DNA of 64,000 nt from Tenrec ecaudatus (lineage: Eukaryota; Chordata; Mammalia; Afrosoricida; Tenrecidae). Position 1 is the first letter of the stretch. Each line of letters opens with the position of its first letter. The stretch is from NCBI RefSeq assembly GCF_050624435.1, contig NC_134546.1:74999700-75063699 (forward strand), written 5' to 3'. Made by a program: the position numbers and the translations under genes. A model generated the notes under the pieces. It worked only from the letters and a program-made list of their open reading frames with translations, did not search any database and was not told where the DNA came from. Shown here piece after piece: positions 12,126 to 22,973 of the stretch.

Positions 12126-12960
12126 TTTCTTGTAACCAAATTCTAAGTATGTAAATTATTTTTATCCTTTTGATTTATTTTTTCATAAGTTAGCTGTCTC
12201 TTCAATTTGTTTGCATTTGCTGTACAAGAAATGTGTCCTACTAATAGCTCCTCATTTTAAAAATTGTGTCATATTATTTCTAATACAACGCAACATCCAG
12301 ATATATAACTCTCATATATAATAAGATAGGATCTTATTTGAAATAAGATACCATTTTCTCTGTGCCCCAGTGCATGGTAATGTTTGAATGTTCTAGCCTT
12401 TTATCCACGTGTTCTTGATCAGAGGCTTGTTTTGTCCACTGCACTACGGTGGACTCTGTGAGTGATGCCGCAGCACCTTAAACTCCTCCTTGGGGTTTCT
12501 GGGCTTTAATAGTGTGTTACCAGATGGCCACCTCATAGAACACAACTGCTTTCATTTTATGGAGCTGCCAGTCCTTTAACTACTGGAGCGGTAGGGCTTC
12601 TTCACGGACTAATTTAGATAGGCCACGCTGACAGGTTGTTCATTATAGACATGGTGATTCTTAATGGGAATTATGTTTATTTCTGATTTAGTTATATTTT
12701 CAACACAATATCCATGTGCATACATAGATATGATATGTGCTCATCATGTTCAATTTCCCCTTTGCTTAGGTGTCATGGAGTTAGTCCCATCTTGTGTCTA
12801 TGTCATGTGTTATAAAGGAGAACAGCTCCATATTGTTTCTGGAGCATCATGATTGTGGAACCAGATCTGTTCTTTCACAGTAATGCAGGCTGTGTTTACC
12901 TTATCAATCCTCAGGGGAACAGTCCAATCTGTTTGTGCCACCTAGAAACATTCATTGTCC
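12126..12960. other. Unassigned sequence
   Basis: AT-rich, no gene or confident repeat seen. Confidence 0.5.
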
Positions 12961-12964
12961 CTAA

Positions 12965-13115
12965 CCCCCCAAAACTAACTCACTGCCACTAAGTCAATTC
13001 TGACTCAGTGTTCCTCTATAGGTGTCTGAGATCTATACAGGAGCAATCAGCCTCATATTCCTCTTTTATATCTGCTGGTGGGGTTGAACTGCCAGCCTTG
13101 AGGGTAGCAAATGAG
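12965..13115 (-). mobile_element. AfroSINE, antisense
   Basis: 'actcactgccactaagtcaattctgactca' is the reversed SINE tail; 'ggtggggttgaactgccagcctt' is the reversed tRNA-related B-box region. Confidence 0.75.
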
Positions 13116-13144
13116 GCCAGAATTCATTTCCCCCCTGGAAATGA

Positions 13145-13285
13145 ACCAAATCAAACAGATGCCATCAAATCCACACCAACTCCTGGAGACTCCTGGTGTG
13201 TCAGAGCACAGCGATGTTGCATAGGGGTTTCAGTGACTGATTTCTCAAAGTGCATCACCCAGGCTTTTTTCCCTGGAGACTCTGA
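13145..13285 (-). mobile_element. AfroSINE-type fragment, antisense
   Basis: 'gatgccatcaaatccacaccaactc' and 'gttgcataggggtttcagtgactg' match a reversed AfroSINE body. Diverged, and truncated before the tRNA-like head. Confidence 0.6.
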
Positions 13286-14304
13286 GGAGACACAAACTTC
13301 CAATCTCTCCATGAACACCTATCCGTGTTAACCATCTGTAATGCTCAGAGATATCAAAAACGAAGCAAAGCACACATATGTGCATGTACACACACTTAGG
13401 AAAGCCAGAACCTATGTAAGTTGGAAATTTTTCAGAGAAGGAAAACTCTCAAGTAAAAAATGAGGTGGAGTTTCTAATTGTAACATGAGAAACCACACAG
13501 TTGAATTTGTAAAATTTGCAGGACCCAGAAAAATAAAGTCATTCTGTTAATTTTCAGTTATCAAGTTTGTATGTGAATCATACATATATACTGTAACCTA
13601 ACTGGTCTCTTTACCATAGCTAGAGAATAAAATTAGTATCAACTTTAATAGATCCTCAAGAGATGTTATATGGAAGTAGCTTAATATTCTTCCTGAATTT
13701 TCATGGAAGATAAACAAGTATCCTAAATATTTACAATATTTGAGGAATTAATAAAAATGTATCACTTTATTCTGTTTAGCATACTCTATTAGGAACAGCT
13801 GTGCAGTGGCTTCAAAAGTTTCATGGATAAATTCCATTATATTTATTCCATTTTTCATGACCGTTATGAAAGCCCCTTGTGCATTCATGGCATGAATGAC
13901 TGGCTACCAATGAGCTCCTTCTATCTCAAGTAGACAATTGGTAAATATCAATCATTTTGCCTACCATATGATTCTAGATGGTGACTGTATGTGGTTTCAG
14001 AGTAAAACTATGCTTCGTAAGATTTTCATTGGCTACCCTCAGAAGTTGGTTGATTTCTTCTAAGGCTGCCTTCAGTCTCAAATCATTTGTTTGGTAGCTG
14101 AGCACTCCGTTATTCTCACCACTCAGGGGCTCCATTTAAGGACCTGCATCTTGAAGTGTGAGTGATTGCAGGCAGAGCCCTGCGTTGCCTGATGTATCAG
14201 GAATTAGCTTCCCTTACAAATTGGTGGGCCTTTCTGGGGCTGCTTTTCTTTTTCTGTTCGTCTTTTATGTGTTCCTATAATACTTTATTGCATATGGGGT
14301 ATAT

Positions 14305-14515
14305 AAACAAAGGAACCCTTTTGTCACAGTGGGTTAAAAATTGGGCTGCTGACTGCAAGGGCAGCTGTGCACGCTCACCAGAAATGTGCAGAGAAGATGA
14401 GTCTGCCTGCTCCAGTAAAGATGTGCAGGTGTGGGAGTCCTACAGGGAGTTCTGCTCTGTGTGATAGCTCTGCTGTGAGTTGGACCAAACATGGTGGCAG
14501 GGAGTTATGTGTGGA
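14305..14515 (+). mobile_element. AfroSINE
   Basis: Head-to-tail order is preserved: 'ggaacccttttgtcacagtgggttaaaaattgggctgctgac' (tRNA-like head), 'tctgcctgctccagtaaagatg', then a degraded tail 'ctctgctgtgagttgga'. Confidence 0.75.
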
Positions 14516-15175
14516 CAACGCCAGACCTTGTTCTTGACCACTTCTTAACTATTTGAGGCTAAATGCAATTAGATTCATGTTTTTGTGGACTCTTGTGAAG
14601 TGCAAAAAAAAATTTTTTGTGACATTTTGGGAAGTGATTATTTGTGGAGGAGAGTTGTTTTGGAACATGCTACTTTTTTATTGATTTCAGTCTTGTTTGC
14701 ATTTCTTCATTGAAGTTTCAGTGATACACCTTTCTGACATCCTTTATCCTTATTAAAATTTATTTGGTCAAACTGTGCTTTGCCTATCCTTAAAACATAA
14801 CAAGTACACCTCCTCCTGATGCCCAGTGGTCTGGTATTTTCTCCTCCTGAAACAAAGTCTTTTTGGCTATCCCTTAGTTAAGCCCATCACCTCCTTCAAA
14901 TCACTGTTGTCAATGAATTTCAATTGATTAGACTACTAAGGGGAGATGATTAAAACCACCACTGAACAAAGGGCACCATAGGCAGGTACAGAAAATGATT
15001 TCACAGTAGAAATATGCTGAGAGAGTACCTATGTTCACCTACCCTCTGTGTTGAGGACAGACATTTGTTCTGGGTCCTAACTAGATTAATTAATTAGAGG
15101 CATTGAAGAGAATGCCTTTCTTGATGTTAGTTGCCATCTAGTTTTCTCCAATTTATAACAGCACTGTGCACCCAT
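14516..15175. other. Unassigned sequence
   Basis: No gene or confident repeat seen. Confidence 0.45.
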
Positions 15176-15562
15176 GGTGAGGTAGTGGGCTGTGTTGAGT
15201 TGGTGAGGTAGTGGGCTATGTGTTGAGTTGGTGAGGTAGTGGGCTATGTGTTGAGTTGGTGAGGTAGTGGGCTATGTGTTGAGTTGGTGATGTAGTGGAC
15301 TATGTGTTGAGTTGGTGATGTAGTGGGCTATGTGTTGAGTTGGTGATGTAGTGGGCTATGTGTTGAGTTGGTGAGGTAGTAGGCTGTGTGTTGAGTTGGT
15401 GAGGTAGTGGGCTGTGTGTTGAGTTGGTCATGTAGTGGGCTATGTGTTGAGTTGGTGATGTAGTGGGCTATGTGTTGAGTTGGTGATGTAGTGGGCTGTG
15501 TGTTGAGTTGGTGATGTAGTGTGCTGTGTGTTGAGTTGGTGATGTAGTGTGCTGTGTGTTGA
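15176..15562 (+). repeat. 28-bp minisatellite, about 14 copies
   Basis: Unit of the form ggtgaggtagtgggctat + gtgttgagtt (28 bp), tandemly repeated from 15176 to 15562. Variants are 'gatgta' for 'gaggta', 'ctgt' for 'ctat', and one copy with 'tcatgta'. Variant units cluster (gaggta early, gatgta late), which suggests local spread of variants. Confidence 0.95.
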
Positions 15563-15639
15563 ACATGTGCCCACATGTTTAGCCATTCAAAGTCACTAAC
15601 TGCTCCACAGTAGAAAGATGAGACTTTCTACTCCCTTAA

Positions 15640-15735
15640 AGAGTTGTGGTTTCAGAAACACACAGGGCCTGTTCTACTCTGCTCTGTAGGGATGTTTTGA
15701 GTCAGAATTGACCCAATGGCTTTTTTTTTAATGTA
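15640..15735 (+). mobile_element. AfroSINE fragment
   Basis: 'ttgtggtttcagaaacacacagggcctgttctactctgctctgtagggatgttttgagtcagaattgac' is the SINE 3' half, followed by a T-run. Confidence 0.7.
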
Positions 15736-16831
15736 CAACAGAAAGAAAAACATGCCCTGTGACCTCCGTACTCTGACTTTAACATGGTCAGCTTTTTTCC
15801 CCTGAGACTGGAATGGTGACTTTGGGCTCTTCACATATTGGTCATAAACCTGAAAGTCCTCCTCTGCATTTCTTTTAACTATTGCTTCTTTTGTTTTACT
15901 TTCTTGCTAGTGCTTCTTCATGCACCATTTATTTTTCTCGTGTGGGATTTTCCATGAATGCTTATTGCTAATGAGCTTTTAATTTAGTGACTGACCATGG
16001 AGCGTCCCTCTCCTGTCCATGAAGACCTGGGCGCTCTTTGACTCCTTTGCTTGTATGTTTGAGAAGTGGAAATTGAACTGAGCATTTGCAAACTCATCAC
16101 AGAACCTTCCCATGTTGTTAGAATTTCCTTATCATACCAGGGTTCACTGGGTAGTGTTTCCTAAAGTGATCATTTTATTTTTCCTATACTAGGTCACGAA
16201 ATGTACATATGCATGTGCTTAGGCCCCACCTTTGTTGCATTTCTCATACAAGTTGTTACCATTTGACCTTGTGCTTGTGTTTGGTAAGTTGCTTTGGAGT
16301 TATTTTCAGCTCATAGCCACCTCATGTGTCCAGGGTAGAACTCTGTTGGGTTAGGAATGGTGTGCCCTCTCAGAACAGATTGATCTTGTTTTCTTTGGAT
16401 TTCCTCCTTGCTTTTCCTGGGTGTTATATTACTTCAATCAGTCTAATAAATGCAAGAGTCTGCTGTAAGCAGTATTGTCTGAGAGTTCTGGCTTTTCCAG
16501 GACAAAGAGTTCCAGTTACCTGAATTGAATAGATTGTTTTCTTTCTCTTCTCTTCTTGCTATTCAGAAGATGTCTACATCATCTCTGTAACTGATGACTG
16601 ACAGAATACAAACTATCGGCATATGAACAGAAATGTAGTTGACAGGCACTTAGTTGTAGGTAGACACATGGACCTGCATGCTGACCCGATTCAACAACTT
16701 ACAATTTGATCAATACTGAATATGGACTTAATGGTTCATGACTTTCCTCAGCTGTATCCCATTGGAAGCAACATCTACTTAAAAGAAAAAAAAGGACTAA
16801 ATGAATCAATGTGTCCAAATCTCTTTGGAAA
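15736..16831. other. Unassigned sequence
   Basis: No gene seen. Short open frames only. Confidence 0.45.
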
Positions 16832-17265
16832 TGTAAGGTTTATTGGGGCGTGAAACAGAACCAAAAATCCAATTGGCAAAGTTTAGAAGCAAGCTTTATT
16901 GAGAAGCTTGCGGGTGGGTTCAGCAACTCAGAGTATTGAGCTATTGAAGCCGCACCCTACAGGTGCTGAGGCAAAATTTTTATAAGCCAGAGAGAAGGCA
17001 GAGGGGTGGGGGATTCCTATTGTTAGCAGGTGCAGCTGGCGAGCTGCCTGGGGCACCTGGTGTTCTGGGTACATTCCATGCTGACCGCAGTCGTTATTCT
17101 GAAAATGGTGTTCACTGAGGGAGGGGAAGGGCAGCAAAGGGTGAGTTTGAGAGCTAAGATAGAGGTGTTGGATTCAAAATGGAGTTCCTCGTACAAAGAC
17201 CAGGCAGGAAATTGCTTCATAAATGCATTTGACTGTTAAACTGTGTTAGGATTCAAGGACTTACA
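16832..17265 (-). mobile_element. Solo LTR, minus strand
   Basis: Reverse complement starts TGTAAGTCCTTGAATCC and ends near '...ccaataaaccttaca', giving TG...CA ends. On that strand a TATA box 'cttataaaa' (near 16980) precedes a poly(A) signal 'caataaagctt' (near 16890). The first 60 bp with flank recur inverted at 18807-18867. Confidence 0.65.
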
Positions 17266-17327
17266 CACCAGGATTTGAGATTCATAGTTGCTGAATAAAT
17301 GCAGTGTTTGATCATGAACATGTTGTG

Positions 17328-17520
17328 TGAAAGAGGCCCTAGTGGTTCATTGGTTTAATCGATGTGCCGCTGGTCAGACCCTCTGTGGCTCCAGCATACC
17401 AGGCCCATCAAGGGAGGCCAAGGAGGCTGGTTGGGCCCGTGAAGATTTACAGACTTGGAAACACTAATGAGCAGTTTCATTCCCTGTCAGAAGGTCAAAA
17501 TGAGGTAGAATTTACTTGAC
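17328..17520 (+). mobile_element. AfroSINE
   Basis: 'ggccctagtggttcattggtttaatcgatgtgcc' (tRNA-like head), 'agatttacagacttggaaacac', tail 'ggtcaaaatgaggtagaatttacttgac'. Confidence 0.75.
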
Positions 17521-17904
17521 AGCCCTACATCTTGTTTTGGTTCATCATAAAGGAATGGGAAAGCTTTAAACATGTCACCTGATGCATTGCTGTAGATGAG
17601 ATTTTGAAAGGCTTCTTGGATCGACATTACTTAACACTGTTGTAGCAGAATTGGAGAGTGACCGTGGCAGTTCATGTGACATAGCTAGTTGACGATGCCA
17701 TGAAATATTAGTATCCAAGTGCAGCCTCTTCTTTGTTGCTTTTAGGTGGCTTTGTGTCCATTCCAATCCCCTAAAACCTTCTATATAACAGCATGACACA
17801 CTGCCCTGTCCTGCACCATCCTCACAAATGTTCCCATGTTTGAGCCCCTGTGTCGATCTATTTTGTTGAAAGGCCTTTGTCTTCTTTACCTCTCTCTACC
17901 TTAC

Positions 17905-18643
17905 CAAGCACAATGTCTGGGGAAACAGAGGATTTCTCCCAAGTTGTCTCCCCCAAATAAATGCCAAACTTAGCTGCTTGTTACATGTGTCAAATGACTA
18001 CACTTGAAGGTCAACACATGTAGGTCAGGGGATATTCTCCCTAAGAGTTATCAGCCATTCAGAACAAGCAGACACCACTGTTTATCCCACAACAAGCAGG
18101 ACCCTGTCTCTTCTGATAAGGAGAATAGGAGAACCCAGGGAGTCAAGCCCACTCAAGGGTGATCAAGGTTAGGCTGCCATATTGAGTATAGGGAACTGCC
18201 CTTGTCACGTGTATACCCCTAGTCCCTCCCCTTCCCATCATGTGTTCACCCCTAGCTCATCCCCTTCCTGTTACACCTATGCCCATTGTATATCCCCGCT
18301 CCTATTGCTTGCAATGCCTATAGTTCAACCCCTTCCTGTGATGTCTGTGGTTACCTGTAATCAAGCCCAATAAGTAGATATAAGCTTCTGTTAGCTATGT
18401 GTTGGGACCGATACATTGATGCACTTCTTCTGCCCTCTGCCCACGCTGTATGTGGACCTGTCTAGTAATAAGATCATGGCCGTCTATGAGGTGAGCATGC
18501 TACTATGAAATGTGTCTAACGCCATTATGTCAATCTCTTACCTGTCATGCTCTCTGACTTTATTATAATCTTTATGTATATTAACCGTACAATGCGCTTG
18601 CTGAACCCGTGATTAGTTGTGGGGTCTGGCCTTGCTCCCCACA
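17905..18643 (+). mobile_element. Solo LTR, same family as 6130-6815
   Basis: TATA-like 'gatataagc' near 18377. Shares 'gaggtgagcatgctactatgaaatg' and 'gcgcttgctgaacccgtgatta' with the copy at 6130-6815. Ends '...gctccccaca' at 18643. The left end is approximate. Confidence 0.6.
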
Positions 18644-18806
18644 GATGTCCTTCTCCAGGGACTTGTCTCTCCTGACAAAATGTGGGAACAAAAGTATGAC
18701 AAGTCATAGAGACCAGTCCTACAGCTAAGAGAATGCTAGTGGTCATCGTGTTCAACTAGTCTGCCTTCCATGATCTGCAAATGTGAAAAAATCTTACAGT
18801 GGCCCG

Positions 18807-18867
18807 TCTCAAATCCTGGTGTGTTAGTCCTTGAATCCTAACACAGTTTAACAGTCAAATGCATTGA
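18807..18867 (+). mobile_element. LTR end fragment, inverted match to 17222-17285
   Basis: 'ctcaaatcctggtgtgttagtccttgaatcctaac...' matches the reverse complement of the right end and flank of the LTR at 16832-17265. Because flank is included, this is a duplication product rather than an independent LTR end. Confidence 0.7.
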
Positions 18868-20277
18868 AGTTCAGTCAACTTATAAGAAAATTGGAACCTA
18901 AATACATTTTCCCAATCAGCAAAAAGGACATGCTATTATGATACTGCCCACATTATGCTCTTTTGTCAGTATATCCTATGAGCTTAGTGTGTATTGATGT
19001 GCGTATCCACTATTTTTGGAGGGGAGCAGGCGATAATAATTACATGACAGTAGCTTTGTGTCTCAGAGTGGGAAGATTTTGAGGATATCTATATTCTATT
19101 GTTACCTTTCACTCTTGCACTGTTTCCCTTTTCAATAGCTTAGCCTATCTCCACAAAGGTACAAAATACACAAGAGGGCAACCGTAGAGTGACTGAATAG
19201 TAGGCGAGTAACATAGAAACACTACAAAAATTTCATAATTCCCCAAATAATCACCTCTTTCAGTAGTTAATATGCCAGCTCTTGATCATGTAGAATTCTC
19301 CAAGAGGATACCATGAATTCAGGGCTTTGGGTTGCTACTTTGCTAGTTCATACCTGCAGCTCTCCAATGGCTAAGGAGGGGCTAAAGGGAAAAACAACAA
19401 ATTCTGCAGTGCTTCCTAGTTGTTATCTTGCTTCCACCCTGTGCTTCATGTTTTGATAAATATTCTGGTCGGTCCTGTGCAAGGAGGTAAATTTATGTCC
19501 TCCCTCCAATGGAAAGAGGATGTGGAATTGAGGCTTTTATTTTTTATCATTTGTCTGATTTATGTTATGTGTTCTAGTTGTTTTCTATTTAGAACCACAT
19601 AGAGAAGACTGAGTTTGCGGTTGGTCACAGACAAACTGTACAGAGATAGACACATAATGCCAAAAGAATGCAGTTGTTGGGATAGCATGTAATTAGTGAG
19701 GAAGTATGTGTAGTGCAGTGGTTCTCAACCTTCCTAATGGAATCTTTTAGAAACCTGGCTTCAGTAGCTGTGAATATTTTCATTAAAAAGGAAAATGTGT
19801 GTGTGTTGGGGGGGGGCATATTTATTGATGCTACTGTAGTATGTCGGCTGAGTAATGGGAATACTTGTTACATAAACAAGTGTAGTAATTTCCTCTCAGA
19901 AGTGTGCATGTCATGCTTCCCCCATGAATATAAAGCTCTTAGTGTTATACTAACGTCTTACATCAAGTGTGACTTTGAGTCTACTATGTTTCTTTACATG
20001 TTATAAATGTGAGTGTTGACGTTTGGTACAGAGAATATGTGTGTTGTGCCTTGTATGTGCTCTATGTTTTTTACAAGCTTAACAGGATACCTTTATTATA
20101 AGTAGATTTACACCCACCCAAAATCCACAGACCTGGAGGAACAGGATTGGCTCGATGTCAGGGAATTGTTGATAATCTTTTCAGACTTCCTGGTGATGTG
20201 CCTTTCTCCAAGAGAAGCTTGTCAGATACACCTTTTCGCCCTCATAGGACACCAATGTGATGGAGACCTATGTTAGG
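18868..20277. other. Mostly unassigned; one SPIN-like hAT terminus
   Basis: No gene. At 19716-19740, 'cagtggttctcaaccttcctaatgg' equals the terminal repeat of the SPIN-like elements at 34562 and 50480, but the following sequence does not match them. It may be a deleted or different hAT element. Confidence 0.4.
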
Positions 20278-20475
20278 CTGGGTTGTCTAGAAAAATACAA
20301 CTATAGACACTGACATGTGCATAAGAAAGTGCTTTATATCAAGAAGTAAACTTTTATCAAGAGAACCCAGCCCAGTTCAACTGAAGCCCATGGGTCCAAT
20401 GCTAGCTGGAGCATCCATGGCTCAGTGTGTTCAAGTCCCCAAACTTCAGTTTTTGGGTGAACATCAATCCTTTTT
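20278..20475 (-). mobile_element. Unnamed interspersed repeat, family X
   Basis: Shares 'ctgggt..tctagagaaa.aaatcc.tagaaactca' and 'cagcccagt.caa..gaagtccaat' patterns with 21530-22030 and, inverted, with 55385-55855. Type unknown to me. Confidence 0.45.
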
Positions 20476-20784
20476 GCTGTCCAGCTTAATATATGTGTGT
20501 GTATCATATACATATATGTGTGTCTATATATATAAATCCATATATAGTCACTAATATGTGCATAGAATTTTCTTGTTTTCATTCATTAATTCATCAGTAT
20601 ATGAGGACCTTCAACACTACAGAAAACTACAGGACTCTAAATCCATGACTTTCATCACAAAGTGGCTGGTAACATTCCCTGTTTCAGGGTTCTGATCTGA
20701 ATAATTTTGTAGTTCTTGTTCTTGTTCTGTAAGATAAATGCTGTAATTTTGATCATGCTGTATTTCTTAAATTAAAACATCAGG

Positions 20785-21115
20785 GACTTGTAAAACTCTT
20801 ATCACAATCCACACATCCATCCATTGTGTCAAGCACATTTGTACATTTGTTGGCATTGTCATTCTCAAAACATTTTCCTTCTACTTGAGCCCTTGCTATC
20901 AGCTTCTCATTTTTATTCCCCTCTCTCCCTCATGAACCCTTGATAATTTGTAAATTATTATTATTTTTTCATGTCTTACGCAGACAGATATCTTCCTTCA
21001 TACACTTCTGTTTTCCATCGCTCTGGGAGGGAGTTATATGTAGATCATTGTGATCAGTTTCCTTTCTCCCATCATTTTCCCTTTACCCTCCTGATTAGCA
21101 ATTAATGGTTAGTGA
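20785..21115 (-). mobile_element. 5'-truncated L1 tail (3' UTR), minus strand
   Basis: Begins 'aactcttatcacaatccacaca' and continues 'cacatttgtacatttgttgg', 'acccttgataatttgtaaattatt', co-linear with the L1 3' UTR at 23140-23400. Diverged, so older. Confidence 0.8.
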
Positions 21116-21529
21116 GTTTGTACCAAAAGTTATTACTGTGTGTGGAAATGTAGCCTACAGCATTTTAATATTTATTAGTTATTTATGACATATCATTAAT
21201 ATTTTATGGATATGATAACTAAATTATGATTCGAGGAATTTTTATTTCTTTTTGGAAGCCTCTTCTTTAAAAAATGTTAATCCCATTGCTGTAGTTAGAA
21301 CATACAGTCAGTTTTTAATATCATTGGTAAAAGTGGACATTTATGTTTGTCCTTTTTCTGAGGTGGGGTGATGTATTTTCTCTCTCCTCTAAGTGTGACA
21401 TTTTGACTTTTTCTGTTTTAGGAATGTATATTATCTTATTAACATACTGCACTATGTCTGTTTTATGTTAGATTTGTAGATTTTTTTTTCTTAGCATTAA
21501 AAGCCTTTGACTTTGTTTAGTATGTGTGA
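21116..21529. other. Unassigned AT-rich sequence
   Basis: Nothing recognised. Confidence 0.45.
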
Positions 21530-22030
21530 TAATCTGGGTACTTTAGAGAAACAAATCCACAGAAACTCATGAATAAAAGAGAGTTTTATATAAAGGTAAG
21601 TGCCCATCAAGAAAACATCCAAACCTAGTGCTGCCCAAGTCCAGAAGTCCAATATTAACCCATGTGTCCAATACCAATCCACAAATTCCTCCACCATCTC
21701 ACAAAACAGACACAGCGATGCCAAGTGCAGGAGGAAAGCTGAATCAGTGCATGTGTATACATCTCAGTGCTAGCAGGGGTCTCCACACGGGTGCTCCAGC
21801 ACCCAGGGCTGCTTCGGGGTAATCCATTTGGCTCCTCCTCAGGGACAACTTGCAGAAAGTGAGCCTTGCTAGCTGAAGCAGGGAATTGGCTAAGGCACCT
21901 GCACCCTGGTCCCACCATCAGAAAGCAAGAAACCCCGAGAACTAGAAAGGTGAGGCTCACCAAGCCATTTATCCCTCTGCCCTTCAATTAACCCCACATG
22001 TGTTTATTGGGCAGGTTGGTACAACTAACT
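21530..22030 (-). mobile_element. Unnamed interspersed repeat, family X (longest copy)
   Basis: Runs from 'gtgataatctgggtactttagagaaac' to 'gggcaggttggtacaac'. On the minus strand there is a poly(A)-like signal 'cccaataaacac' at one end and 'tatataaaactct' near the other. Related to 20278-20475 and 55385-55855. Confidence 0.5.
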
Positions 22031-22935
22031 AACTCAGTATGTTTTATGCTTCTATTTAGATTATTAATTCTTTTTTACATTAATTGGTATATTGCAGTGC
22101 TTATTTTCTTATGGAAAGTCAACTGTAGGACAGATTTCAATTAATCATCATATGTAATTATTTTAATGTGTTGCCTGACTCAATTACCAATATTTTTGGT
22201 GAACTTTTTCATGTTCTTGAAAATCCATTATCAATATTGCTCTGCAGTTTTCTTGAAGTATCATAATCTCACCTTGTTAACAGGTTATTACTGGTCTCAG
22301 AAAATGTGAGTAAGTGTACTCTCATAACCATTGTTATGTTTTACCCAATAACTTGAACTTGGACAAGAAACATACAAGTGTTTATTCATACTATGTGAAT
22401 ACTCTGGTGTCTAGTTGCTAGAGTCTTCAACTTTAATCTGTCTTACAGTTACCCTTTGGAATTTAATTTTGATTCAGTTGTTTATAGACCTTTTGAGCAT
22501 CCTGAAACCCACTCAACTCTCAGATCACTTGATCTGACTAGATCCTCTGGTCTTGCAGCTGACTACTCAGTGTAGAGTGATAAATGATTTACACTAATCT
22601 TGACAAATAATCACTCACACCTGAGACTATGGATGGGCCATCTTAGAACCCAAGCCAATAAGCTCTTTCCTACAGTGTGTGTTGTTTGCCATCGTTCAAC
22701 ATTACCAAGAAAACTTGGAATCCAGAATCTAGGCCAAGATGACACAATGGTTGCTCAGTCATCTCTTTCCTGGATCCATCTTGTTCTTTTAAGCTTCTGC
22801 CCTCACATATGCTCTTGGCATCACCTATCTACCTACCCCTTGACATTTCTTGACTGTAGGCTGCAGTCTATCCCAAAGGCTTTAAAATTAGACATCCGTA
22901 AACACAAGAGCTTAAGAGAGTAGTAAATAGGGTTC
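22031..22935. other. Unassigned sequence
   Basis: No gene or confident repeat seen. Confidence 0.45.
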
Positions 22936-22952
22936 CCCTGACTTGTTTTCTT
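22936..22952. repeat. Target-site duplication, left copy, of the full-length L1
   Basis: CCCTGACTTGTTTTCTT, identical to 31743-31759. The TTTT-containing site fits L1 endonuclease preference. Confidence 0.92.
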
Positions 22953-22973
22953 TTCTTTCTTTTTTTTTTTTTT

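Noticed and set aside
15176-15562. CRISPR-like regular repeat
   Set aside because: Units are directly adjacent with no spacers, and the context is mammalian; this is a minisatellite.
15328-15576. 82-codon minus-strand Thr/His/Gln-rich frame
   Set aside because: Product of the 28-bp minisatellite; three units make an 84-bp (28-codon) periodic frame without stops.
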